Under the pieces are notes generated by a model. It saw nothing but the letters and a program-made list of their open reading frames with translations. It was not told the origin of the DNA and made no database searches. Shown here piece after piece: positions 33,368 to 41,495 of a stretch of 64,000 bases of DNA (positions are counted from its first letter, which is position 1; the number at the start of each line of letters is the position of its first letter). The stretch is from CAZPXH01 sp964591085 (lineage in GTDB: Bacteria > Spirochaetota > Spirochaetia > DSM-27196 > CAZPXH01). The stretch covers positions 124,001 through 188,000 of the forward strand of contig CAZPXH010000005.1 in assembly GCA_964591085.1 (NCBI GenBank), in the 5' to 3' direction. The position numbers and the translations under genes were made by a program.

Positions 33368-34479
33368 GTACCGCTACAGTCGCAAATCCCGGCGTGGTCA
33401 TAAGCAGCTCGCCCCAGTATCACGAGTCATCCAGCACCGCCAGCATCATGTGGACCGTCACAGCGGTTCTCCTGCCAGCGGCGGCCTGGGGCGTGTTCAG
33501 CTTTGGCTTCCGCGCCGCCCTGGTTCTGGCAGTGAGCGTAGTTGCCGCGGTTGGGACAGAGGCGCTGCTCATGAGAGGTGGCGGCCGCGGTAACCTGCGG
33601 GACGGCAGCGCGGTGCTCACCGGTCTGCTGATTGGCATGAACGTGCCCGCCGGAATCCCGGTCTTCATCCCGGCCATTGCCAGCATCTTTGCCATTGGTG
33701 TGGTGAAGTGGACCTTCGGTGGACTGGGGTCCAACTGGATGAACCCCGCGCTGGCGGGACGGGTGTTCGTGTTCTTCTCCTGGACCGGCGAGATGACCAC
33801 CTGGCCGGTATCGCGCTTCTACAGCATTGACGGGACTACCATGCCAACGGTGCTCGGCGCGGCAAAGACCGGCGCGGGACAGGTAGCCGGGACCGGACCC
33901 CGACAGGTGCTGGAATCGGTTGGGTTTCCGCGCTCTGACATGGACCTCGCCATTTCCGGCTGGCTGAACGAGAACGTGCTCGAATCGCTGGGAATCCGAA
34001 TGCCCAGCGGCTACATAGACAGCTTCCTCGGTTTCATTCCCGGGTGCATCGGTGAGGTCAGCGCCGTCCTGCTGCTTGCGGGCGCCATTGTGCTGTTTGC
34101 CCACAGAATTATCACCTGGCATACGCCGGTGGCTCTCTTTGTCACCTTTGGGCTGCTGATGTTCACTTTTGGCGGCGTCCCCTACGATGCCGGACTCTTC
34201 TCCGGGGATGTCCTGTTCCACGTGCTTTCCGGCGGGCTCATGCTGGGAATGCTGTACATGAGCACGGATATGGTCAGTTCACCGCTTACCGGACGCGGTC
34301 TGCTCATCTACGGCGCGGGAATCGGGTTCTTCACGTTCCTGATCCGCGTCTTTGGCAGTTTCCCGGAAGGAATATCACTGGCTGTCATCCTCATGAACAT
34401 CATGGTTCCCATCATCAACCAGGCCACCAGGCCCCGCCGCTACGGCATGCCGAGCAGGCGACAGCGCAATGCAGACTAG
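33364..34479 (+). CDS. rnfD: Rnf complex subunit D
   Basis: 371 residues, polytopic. RGNLRDGSAVLTGLLIGMNVPAG and NWMNPALAGRVFVFFSW are RnfD/NqrB signatures. IDGTTMPTVLGAAK holds the threonine-rich covalent flavin site (S/T-x-x-T type). Later helices include FGLLMFTFGGVPYDAGLFSGDVLFHVLSGGLMLG. GTG start overlaps rnfC (GTGA), and rnfG begins 11 bp before its stop. Confidence 0.95.
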   Translation: MSTATVANPGVVISSSPQYHESSSTASIMWTVTAVLLPAAAWGVFSFGFRAALVLAVSVVAAVGTEALLMRGGGRGNLRDGSAVLTGLLIGMNVPAGIPVFIPAIASIFAIGVVKWTFGGLGSNWMNPALAGRVFVFFSWTGEMTTWPVSRFYSIDGTTMPTVLGAAKTGAGQVAGTGPRQVLESVGFPRSDMDLAISGWLNENVLESLGIRMPSGYIDSFLGFIPGCIGEVSAVLLLAGAIVLFAHRIITWHTPVALFVTFGLLMFTFGGVPYDAGLFSGDVLFHVLSGGLMLGMLYMSTDMVSSPLTGRGLLIYGAGIGFFTFLIRVFGSFPEGISLAVILMNIMVPIINQATRPRRYGMPSRRQRNAD

Positions 34480-35029
34480 TCGCTATGCCGGCGCCATCCG
34501 CCTGGCGCTGATCTGCGGGCTCTCTGCCTTTGTCCTGGCCTTCGTCAATGGCTTCACCGCGCCGCAGATTGAGGAGAACGCCCGGCAGCGCCTGCAGGAA
34601 GCCTTGCAGTCTGTCACCGGGGGGATTCCTGTCGGCGAGGAGCGGATCCCTGCGGACCAGCCCGATATCCGTGCGGTCTATCCTGTACAAGACGGGGGCC
34701 TGGTCCTCCGCGTAACCGGTGACGGCTATGGCGGAGACCTGGATCTGATTGCCTACGTGGACGCAGCCGGAGACCTCGCCGGGGCAGAGCTCCTGCGCAG
34801 CAATGAAACTCCGGGTCTTGGCAAGAACGCCGAGAACCCCGGCTACATGGACAAGTTTCTTGGCACCGGCGGATCTACGCCCGTCCCCACAAGCACAGGC
34901 CAGCTTGATCCGGCCGATGCTGATGCGGTCTCCGGTGCAACCGTCACCTTCCAGGGAGTGGCCAACGGGCTTGAGCGGGCCCTTGGCTATGCCACCACCC
35001 AGCCAGAAGTGGAGAACCCGCGACTGTGA
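34469..35029 (+). CDS. rnfG: Rnf complex subunit G
   Basis: 186 residues with one N-terminal helix (LALICGLSAFVLAFVNGF). SNETPGLGKNAENPGYMDKF and DAVSGATVTFQGVANGL are the expected FMN-binding signatures, with the flavinylated Thr in SGATVT. A linker residue set (PVPTSTGQLDPAD) lies between. It is the membrane-anchored flavin subunit. Stop overlaps the rnfE start (GTGA). Confidence 0.94.
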   Translation: MQTSRYAGAIRLALICGLSAFVLAFVNGFTAPQIEENARQRLQEALQSVTGGIPVGEERIPADQPDIRAVYPVQDGGLVLRVTGDGYGGDLDLIAYVDAAGDLAGAELLRSNETPGLGKNAENPGYMDKFLGTGGSTPVPTSTGQLDPADADAVSGATVTFQGVANGLERALGYATTQPEVENPRL

Positions 35030-35691
35030 ACACCCAGTACCTCACCCGCGGCATCTACCGCGAGAATCCGATATTCGCCCTGGCCCTGGGCCTCTGTCCG
35101 GCACTTGCCGTCACCACCCAGGTGGTCAACGCCATTGGCATGGGAGTGGGCGTCATCTTTGTGCTGCTATGCAGCAATGTGATTGTCTCCCTGCTGCGCA
35201 ACTACATCCCGTCCAACGTCCGGATCCCGGCCTACATCGTGATCATCGCGAGCTTTGTGACCATCGTTGACCTAATGATGCAGGCCTACGCGCCGGAGCT
35301 TTCTGCAAACCTCGGCGTGTTTGTCCAGCTCATTGTAGTGAACTGCGTCATCCTCGGGCGGGCGGAGGCATTTGCCAGCAAGAACTCGGTTGGGGCCAGC
35401 GCGCTGGATGCGATCGGCATGGGGATTGGTTTCACCCTGTCCCTCATGGCCATTGCGCTGGTCCGCGAGGTCCTCGGCGCCGGGACCATCACCCTCTTCG
35501 CGGTCGGCGAGTTTGATGGGGTGATCCGGCTTCCCGGGATCAGCGAATCCCCGGCGCGCATCATCAGCTTGCCTGCAGGAGCTTTGCTGGTAGTTGGCTA
35601 CCTCAAGGCCTTACTCAACTGGATTGACATGAGGCGCGAGCAGAACGCACGCAAGCAGACCCGCGTTGGCGCGATGGAGGCAGCCTCATGA
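35026..35691 (+). CDS. rnfE: Rnf complex subunit E
   Basis: 221 residues, six membrane helices. ENPIFALALGLCPALAVTTQVVNAIGMGVGVIFVLLCSN and LGRAEAFASKNSVGASALDAIGMGIGFTLSLMAIALVREVLGAG are diagnostic. Each Rnf A/E subunit carries Cys in the membrane that can bind iron-sulfur (LCPA here). The stop overlaps rnfA (ATGA). Confidence 0.95.
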   Translation: MNTQYLTRGIYRENPIFALALGLCPALAVTTQVVNAIGMGVGVIFVLLCSNVIVSLLRNYIPSNVRIPAYIVIIASFVTIVDLMMQAYAPELSANLGVFVQLIVVNCVILGRAEAFASKNSVGASALDAIGMGIGFTLSLMAIALVREVLGAGTITLFAVGEFDGVIRLPGISESPARIISLPAGALLVVGYLKALLNWIDMRREQNARKQTRVGAMEAAS

Positions 35692-36278
35692 CCTACGTTG
35701 GCATCATCCTGACCTTCACCCTGGTCAACAACTTTGTCCTCACCCAGTTTCTGGGGCTTTGTCCCTTCATCGGGGTGAGCAAAAACGTGGATTCGGCTAT
35801 CGGAATGGGCTTTGCCGTAACCTTTGTCATGTCGCTTGCCTCAGTGACCACCTGGGCTGTGTACCGTCTGGTGCTCGTTCCGCTGTCCCTGCAGTATCTG
35901 CAGACAATCGCCTTCATTCTGGTCATTGCCGCGCTGGTTCAGCTGGTGGAGCTTGCGATACAGAAAGTGTCCCCCCCGCTCTACCAGGCCCTCGGCGTCT
36001 ACCTGCCCCTGATCACCACCAACTGTGCGGTCCTTGGAATTGCCCTCATCGCCGTCCGCAACGAGTACGGGCCGATGGAGAGCCTGGTTGGTGGCTTTGC
36101 CGCCGGCGTAGGCTTCTTTATTGCAATTGTGATGATGTCCTACCTGCGGGAGCGACTGGAGAGCGAATGGGTGCCCAAGGTGTTCCGCGGCGCGCCAATC
36201 GCATTCATCACCGGTGGCTTGATGGCGCTTGCTTTCATGGCCTTTGACCGCGCGCTCCTGCGCAACCTGCTGGGTTAG
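35688..36278 (+). CDS. rnfA: Rnf complex subunit A
   Basis: 196 residues, six membrane helices, paralogue of RnfE with inverted topology. LVNNFVLTQFLGLCPFIGVSKNVDSAIGMGFAVTFVMSLASV and TTNCAVLGIALIAVRNEYGPMESLVGGFAAGVGFFIAIVMMSYLRERLE are typical. It lies between rnfE (4-bp overlap) and rnfB (10-bp gap). Confidence 0.96.
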   Translation: MTYVGIILTFTLVNNFVLTQFLGLCPFIGVSKNVDSAIGMGFAVTFVMSLASVTTWAVYRLVLVPLSLQYLQTIAFILVIAALVQLVELAIQKVSPPLYQALGVYLPLITTNCAVLGIALIAVRNEYGPMESLVGGFAAGVGFFIAIVMMSYLRERLESEWVPKVFRGAPIAFITGGLMALAFMAFDRALLRNLLG

Positions 36279-36288
36279 GGGAGGAACA

Positions 36289-37146
36289 ATGCTGCGATCA
36301 ATTCTATCCGCCCTCCTGGTGACCGGCATCCTCGGGGCAGTCCTTGGGCTGGGCCTGGTGGTTGCGTCCCGCCTGTTCGCCGTCAAAAAGGACGAGCGCA
36401 TTGAAGAAGCCACCGAGCTCCTCCCCGGCATTAACTGCGGAGCGTGTGGCTTTGCCGGTTGTTCGGCCTACGCAACCGGAGTCGTCCGGGACGGTGCCCC
36501 CATAGACCTGTGTTCGCCGGGTGGGGCGGATGTGAAGGCCAAGCTCGGCGCCCTTATGGGAGTAGAGGTCAGCGGTGAAACCCAGAAGATGGTCACCCAG
36601 GTTCATTGCCGCGGGGGTGCGGGAACTACCGAGATGCGCTTCCGTTACGAAGGCCTCTCTGACTGCAATGCGCTGTATTCCCTGTTTGGCGGGGATCTGG
36701 CGTGCAAGGAAGGCTGCCTGGGAGAGGGGAGCTGCATTGCCGTGTGCCCCGTTGACGCCATTGGCTACGATGACGAGGGCAAGGTGTGGGTGGACAAGGA
36801 CACCTGCATCTCCTGCGGCAAGTGCATTGATGTCTGCCCCACCGGCGTAATGCGCTGGGTTCCTTACGATGCTGACTACATCGTGGCGTGCAACAACCAC
36901 GACAAGGGTGCAGCAGTGAAGAAGTATTGCGGGGTTGGGTGCATTGCCTGCAAGATCTGCGAGAAGAAATCTCCGGAAGGGGGCTACGTCGTGGATCAGT
37001 TCCTCAGCACCATTGATTACTCTCAGCAGGGGGACCGTTCCGCCGGCGCCCAGAAGTGCCCTCCCAAGTGCATCATCACCAATCCGGTGAAAGATACCCG
37101 CCCGCAGGTGCTACGAATGAGAGATGAGCTGGCGCGGACGACATGA
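36289..37146 (+). CDS. rnfB: Rnf complex subunit B (ferredoxin-like)
   Basis: 285 residues. An N-terminal helix (ILSALLVTGILGAVLGLGLVVA) is followed by the Fe-S domain ELLPGINCGACGFAGCSAYATGVV and then the ferredoxin-type clusters GDLACKEGCLGEGSCIAVCPVDAIG, CISCGKCIDVCPTGVM and CGVGCIACKICEKKSP. It receives electrons from reduced ferredoxin and passes them to the membrane subunits. A strong Shine-Dalgarno (GGGGAGGAACA) precedes the ATG. Its last base pairs overlap the GH57-like gene (ATGA). Confidence 0.95.
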   Translation: MLRSILSALLVTGILGAVLGLGLVVASRLFAVKKDERIEEATELLPGINCGACGFAGCSAYATGVVRDGAPIDLCSPGGADVKAKLGALMGVEVSGETQKMVTQVHCRGGAGTTEMRFRYEGLSDCNALYSLFGGDLACKEGCLGEGSCIAVCPVDAIGYDDEGKVWVDKDTCISCGKCIDVCPTGVMRWVPYDADYIVACNNHDKGAAVKKYCGVGCIACKICEKKSPEGGYVVDQFLSTIDYSQQGDRSAGAQKCPPKCIITNPVKDTRPQVLRMRDELARTT

Positions 37147-39056
37147 ACCGCGCCGGCCTGATCTTCGGCACGACTAACAGTTTCGTAGCAGGCCGTACCG
37201 AGGAAGACCTGGAATCCATCTACCAGCAGGCGTACAAGCCCTTTGTGCGGGCGCTGTACGCCCAGCCGGACGTTGCGGCAACCCTCCATTATTCCGGGAC
37301 ACTGCTGGAGTGGCTGCGCCAGCGGCACAGTGAGTTCATTGACGTGCTGTCCGAGCTGGTCAGCCGGCGTCAGGTGGAACTCCTGGGTGGAGGCTTCCAT
37401 GAGCCGATTCTTCCGCTGATCCCCAACCAGGACCGCCTTGGTCAGATAGAGATGCTGACCACCTATCTCCGCAAGGAGTTCGGTCGCCGCCCGCGCGGCG
37501 CGGTAATCACGCAGCACGTGTGGGACCAGGCCCTGGTAACCGCCTTCAAGAACAGCGGCATTGAGTACCTCTTCCTGGACGACCGCGTCTTCGGCGCCGC
37601 CGGGCTCACCGGACCCCAGCTCTGTGAACCCTGTATCACCGAAGATCAGGGTAAGTCCGTGATCGTCTTTCCCGTTCGCTCAAGGCCCTTGAGTGAGCTG
37701 TTGGAGCAGGATCCCGAACGCGTGGTTGCGGATGTAGTAGCAGAGCAGGAGCTCTCGCGCTTTGCGGTGGTGAGCCTCATGCTGGATGGATCAGAGCTCG
37801 GTGGTAGCGCTGGAAGCTTTGCCAGCTGCTATGAGGAGGGATGGCTCCCCGCGCTCCTCAAGGCTTTCTCGGAGACCCGCGCCGGGCGGCAACCGGGACT
37901 GACGCATCCCTACCGCTACCTCCGGCGCCACGGGTCGGACGCTCACCGGCGTACCTATTTCCCCAGCACCACGCTCAGCCAGTACTACCAGCTGCAGGGG
38001 CTCAGTCCGCGGGAGCCGGGGACACCGGGAAGAAGCATTCGAGATCTGGCGCTGGAAAGCGCAGAGGTCCGGCTGCTTTACGCAAAAATGCAGCACACCC
38101 ACGTACTGGTGAACCAGATCCGCGGTGACAAGCACCGCCGGCAGGCCGGGCGGCACGAACTGTGGCGCGCACAGACCTGGGGTGCCTACGGCGCCGGGTG
38201 GGGCCAACCGGCTCAGCGCTACCGCGCACGCGCCACTTCATACGCCGCACTGATTCAGGCGGAGAAGACCACGCGCGAGCGCGGAATCTTCCGTGCCTCG
38301 GTGACTCCCATGGACTTTGACCTGGATGGGCTCCCGGAGCTCCTCTACCACGGTCCGGAGATCAACGGCTACGTGCATCGCCTTGGCGGTGTGCTGTTTG
38401 AGCTGGACAGCATGTGGGCAACCCACAACTACCTGGACCTCGCCGAGAGCCGGGATGGTGAAGAGGAGGTCTCAGTCTTCCGGCCACCGACCACCAGGCG
38501 CGCGTACGTGGATAGCCTCTGGTCAGGTACGACGATGCAGTGGAGCGGGCTCAACCAGCTGTATGAGCTGCTCGGCGCGAAACGAGACCAGGGGGACTTC
38601 ACACTCTCCGCGGCGGTTCCACTCCCGCAGGGAGAGATTGAGCTCCAGAAGAACTACGTCTTCAAGCGCGCCACCGTGGAGGTCAACACCAGTCTGCTGA
38701 GCAGCCTGGAGGAGGATCTCACGCTGGTTTTGGGGCAGGAGCTGAACTTTGCCTTTGCCTCCGACTCCGTTGACTGCCTGCGTGTCTATGAACGAAGCGG
38801 GCGGGGTAAGCGTGTGGAGATCGGCCCGGAAAACCAGACGGTTTCCGGACAGAGCAACGTGCTGTTTGAAGACAGGTCTCACCGGCAGGTGCTTTCCGTC
38901 CTGGCGTCTGACCGCGTTGACTGGGATCTGGAGCGCAACGTCAATCGAGAGGATGGAAGCTTCCAGGGGAGCCGACTCCGCGCCAGATTTCCGGTGTTGC
39001 TCAAAGCGGGAAGCCGGGTAGACGTCCGCCTCAGCCTGAGAATTGAAAGAGCTTAG
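37143..39056 (+). CDS. GH57-family protein lacking the catalytic glutamate (pseudo-4-alpha-glucanotransferase)
   Basis: 637 residues matching the layout of GH57 4-alpha-glucanotransferases: YKPFVRALYAQPDVAATLHYSGTLLEWL, VELLGGGFHEPILPLIPNQDRLGQIEML, GIEYLFLDDRVFGAAGL and, C-terminal, beta-rich domains as in this family (ENQTVSG). But the conserved sites are altered. The first motif (HNHQP in relatives) reads TTNSFVAG; TERVW with the nucleophile reads TQHVW, placing Gln124 where the family has Glu; the DDGEKFG region reads LDGSELGG. I infer a non-hydrolytic protein that may bind glycans or another partner. It overlaps rnfB (ATGA), ends the operon, and overlaps the convergent gene by 4 bp. Confidence 0.8.
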   Translation: MNRAGLIFGTTNSFVAGRTEEDLESIYQQAYKPFVRALYAQPDVAATLHYSGTLLEWLRQRHSEFIDVLSELVSRRQVELLGGGFHEPILPLIPNQDRLGQIEMLTTYLRKEFGRRPRGAVITQHVWDQALVTAFKNSGIEYLFLDDRVFGAAGLTGPQLCEPCITEDQGKSVIVFPVRSRPLSELLEQDPERVVADVVAEQELSRFAVVSLMLDGSELGGSAGSFASCYEEGWLPALLKAFSETRAGRQPGLTHPYRYLRRHGSDAHRRTYFPSTTLSQYYQLQGLSPREPGTPGRSIRDLALESAEVRLLYAKMQHTHVLVNQIRGDKHRRQAGRHELWRAQTWGAYGAGWGQPAQRYRARATSYAALIQAEKTTRERGIFRASVTPMDFDLDGLPELLYHGPEINGYVHRLGGVLFELDSMWATHNYLDLAESRDGEEEVSVFRPPTTRRAYVDSLWSGTTMQWSGLNQLYELLGAKRDQGDFTLSAAVPLPQGEIELQKNYVFKRATVEVNTSLLSSLEEDLTLVLGQELNFAFASDSVDCLRVYERSGRGKRVEIGPENQTVSGQSNVLFEDRSHRQVLSVLASDRVDWDLERNVNREDGSFQGSRLRARFPVLLKAGSRVDVRLSLRIERA

Positions 39057-40279
39057 ACTTCCGCAAGTTCGCGTAGAATCGCGTCCAGCCAGGGCGCGGT
39101 TTCCCGGTATAGGCGGTCCCGCGCCAGGATGAAGCTGACCACAGCGTCATTCCGGTCTCCCCGGAAGTACAGCGCCTGACCCAGGTAATAGTACACGCGC
39201 GCCCGCAGCGCAGCATCCAGGGGCTGCAGGAGCAGGTTTTCCAGCTGGGTTACCGCGCCGTCCCAGTTTCCGGCCTGGAACTCCGTCTGCAGGACCGTGA
39301 ACAGCGCCAGATCAAAGCCAACAGTCTCTGGCGCGCGCTCATCCAGGGGAAGGATGACCGGCTGGAGAGACTTGCTCCTGGAAGAAATCCCTCCGAGCAG
39401 GCTGCGGATGGCAGCCTCCACCGGCGGAGCAAGCTGGGAGCCTTCATCCTGTGGAGCCGGAAGATCCGAGCCCGCTGCATCCAGCCCAAAGGCACCCCGG
39501 GTCAGGAGTGGGAGTGGCCGTGTCCTGTCCGTCTGACCCGCTGCCCCTCCGATGCGCCGGCCCAGCTGCTCTCCAATGGGGAGCATTGCCGTGTCTGCCG
39601 TCAGGTTTGTTCCAGCCTCCAGGCTGAACTCACCGCGCTCAACGAGTTCCGCATCAATGACCACGTAGCGATAGGGAACTCCCGGGATGGCTGAGCGGTC
39701 ACTGAAGGCTCCGGTGGTACCGGCCACCGTTGCCAGGGGACTTGCGCCGGCGATAGCCGCTCCGGGATCCGCTGACCCTGCAAAGCGGTAGACCGCGAGC
39801 CTGCGCTCCAGTCGGTCACTGGTGAACTCCAGGGTGATTGCGTCTTCATCAACGCGGGAACGGAGCGCGCTGACCTGTGCGGCGAGGAGCGCCAGGTCCG
39901 CGCCCTCCGAGACGGTCACCCCACTGCTCAGGACGTTCCGGAACTCAAAGAGCTGGTTCTGCACCTCGCCGGCGGAATCCCGCCCGAGGACCGCGTAGTA
40001 GTACTCGCCGGGCTGTGCCAGTACATCGATGTACTCCTCAACCCCAGGCTCCACCCGGGCCACCAGACCCTCAGAATCGGAAGGTGGCAAGGCAAAGGCT
40101 CGGTCCGAGCGATAGACGAGCAATTCACTCAGCGCGGCCTCCGGATCCCGCCACGTGACCCTGACTTCCGGACCACGGACCCCTGCCCGGATCCGGTCAA
40201 CGTAGAGTCCGGCATCCTGCGCAAGGATCGCGCTTGCAATCAACAGGAGGATGCCGAGGGGTAGGACGTGTTTCCGCAT
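39053..40279 (-). CDS. Exported protein with Fn3-like region and TPR-like C-terminus
   Basis: 408 residues with a signal peptide (LPLGILLLIASAILAQ). The next part (GLYVDRIRAGVRGPEVRVTWRDPEAALSELLVYRSDRAF) looks like fibronectin-type III domains, with a second similar unit around residues 150-215. The C-terminus (VYYYLGQALYFRGDRNDAVVSFILARDRL) is TPR-like. No catalytic motif is seen. A role in envelope structure or adhesion is possible. ATG start with AGGAGG about ten bases upstream, divergent from prfB. Confidence 0.65.
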   Translation of the reverse strand: MRKHVLPLGILLLIASAILAQDAGLYVDRIRAGVRGPEVRVTWRDPEAALSELLVYRSDRAFALPPSDSEGLVARVEPGVEEYIDVLAQPGEYYYAVLGRDSAGEVQNQLFEFRNVLSSGVTVSEGADLALLAAQVSALRSRVDEDAITLEFTSDRLERRLAVYRFAGSADPGAAIAGASPLATVAGTTGAFSDRSAIPGVPYRYVVIDAELVERGEFSLEAGTNLTADTAMLPIGEQLGRRIGGAAGQTDRTRPLPLLTRGAFGLDAAGSDLPAPQDEGSQLAPPVEAAIRSLLGGISSRSKSLQPVILPLDERAPETVGFDLALFTVLQTEFQAGNWDGAVTQLENLLLQPLDAALRARVYYYLGQALYFRGDRNDAVVSFILARDRLYRETAPWLDAILRELAEV

Positions 40280-40329
40280 AGCTCCTCCTGCGAGTATCGG
40301 CCGTCCGGCGGGCCCGCTCCAGCCCCGTC

Positions 40330-40359
40330 TTGTCCAGCGCTCGCCGCTGCTTCTACAGT
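40330..40359 (+). promoter_or_regulatory. Promoter of the prfB operon
   Basis: TTGTCC (40330-40335), 18-bp spacer, TACAGT (40354-40359). The predicted start falls at or next to the ATG at 40366, so the message would be leaderless or nearly so. The -35 is the same hexamer as at the FmdB-type gene. Confidence 0.45.
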
Positions 40360-40365
40360 ACTCCC

Positions 40366-41482
40366 ATGTTGCAGGATCTTACAGGGCCCCTGAATCAGAT
40401 CCGTGATGACATCGCGGAAGCCTGGAGGCATCTTTGACCCCGACGGAATTCGGGAAGAGATAGCCGCACTGGAGCGGCAGAGCGCCGAACCCTCCTTCTG
40501 GGACAATCGCTCGGGGGCGGAGTCCACCATGGGCCGCCTGAAAGAACTCCACGCCACCCTGGATCCCTGGCAGAAGCTCATGCAGCAGGCGGACGACCTG
40601 GTGGGGCTGTACGAACTGGCGGAAGCCGAAGGCAGCGAAGAGCTTGCTGCGGAGCTTGAGCAGGGAATCGCCGCACTACAGCGGCGCTTTGACCAGCTCA
40701 GCGTAATGGCCATATTCACCGATCCCCGGGACAAGGGGAATGCCTTTGTCACCATTCATTCCGGGGCCGGTGGAATGGAGGCCAACGACTGGGTGCAGAT
40801 GCTCCTGGGGATGTACACCCGCTGGATCGAGCGGAGGGAGTTCAAGAGCGAGGTTCTGGATCTTCAGGACTCGGAGGGCGGCATCAAGTCCGTGACCGTG
40901 CAGGTCAATGGAGACCACGCGTTCGGCTACCTAAAGGCCGAGACCGGAATCCACCGACTGGTGCGGATCTCCCCCTTTGATTCCGGTGGACGGCGCCACA
41001 CCTCCTTTGCCAGCGTCTACGTCTCCCCCGTGATTGAGGATGACATTGACGTGGAAGTGAAGCCGGAAGACATCCGGGTGGATACCTATCGCGCCAGTGG
41101 TGCCGGCGGTCAGCACGTCAACAAAACTGACTCGGCGGTGCGGATCACCCACTTTGCCACCGGGATTGTGGTGCAGTGCCAGAACGAACGGAGCCAGCAC
41201 AAGAACCGCGCTACGGCCATGAAGGTTCTGAAGTCCCGGCTGTACGACTACTATAAGCGGGAGCAGGAAGAGGAACAGGCCAAGAGCGCAGAGGAGAAGC
41301 GAGATATCTCCTGGGGAAACCAGATCCGCTCCTACGTGTTCCAGCCCTACACCATGGTCAAGGACCTACGCACGCGAGTGGAGACCGGCAACATCCAGGC
41401 GGTCATGGAGGGTGATCTGGATCAGTTCATTGAGGCCTTTCTCAAGCAGTCCTGGCAGGGCGCGCCCGCTGGTGGCCAGTAG
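40366..41482 (+). CDS. prfB: Peptide chain release factor 2, expressed by +1 frameshift
   Basis: Frame 0 from ATG 40366 reads MLQDLTGPLNQIRDDIAEAW and RHL, then meets TGA at 40435-40437. A +1 shift at CTTTGAC continues as DPDGIREEIAALERQSAEPSFWD to the stop at 41482, giving about 371 residues, the normal RF2 length. The stop-codon tripeptide is in RISPFDSGGRRHTS and the peptidyl-transferase GGQ motif in SGAGGQHVNKTDSAVRITH. RF2 releases peptides at UGA and UAA, so the in-frame UGA lets RF2 limit its own synthesis, as in E. coli. It leads a nine-gene operon. A start in the +1 frame at 40403 is not needed. Confidence 0.97.
40423..40438 (+). promoter_or_regulatory. Programmed +1 frameshift signal of prfB
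   Basis: TGGAGGCATCTTTGAC has all the parts of the known prfB site: a Shine-Dalgarno-like GGAGG ending shortly before CTT, the slippery CTT-T, and UGA followed by C. Frame 0 stops at 40435-40437; the shifted frame resumes with GAC at 40436. Confidence 0.95.
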
Positions 41483-41495
41483 TTTCTGCCATACC

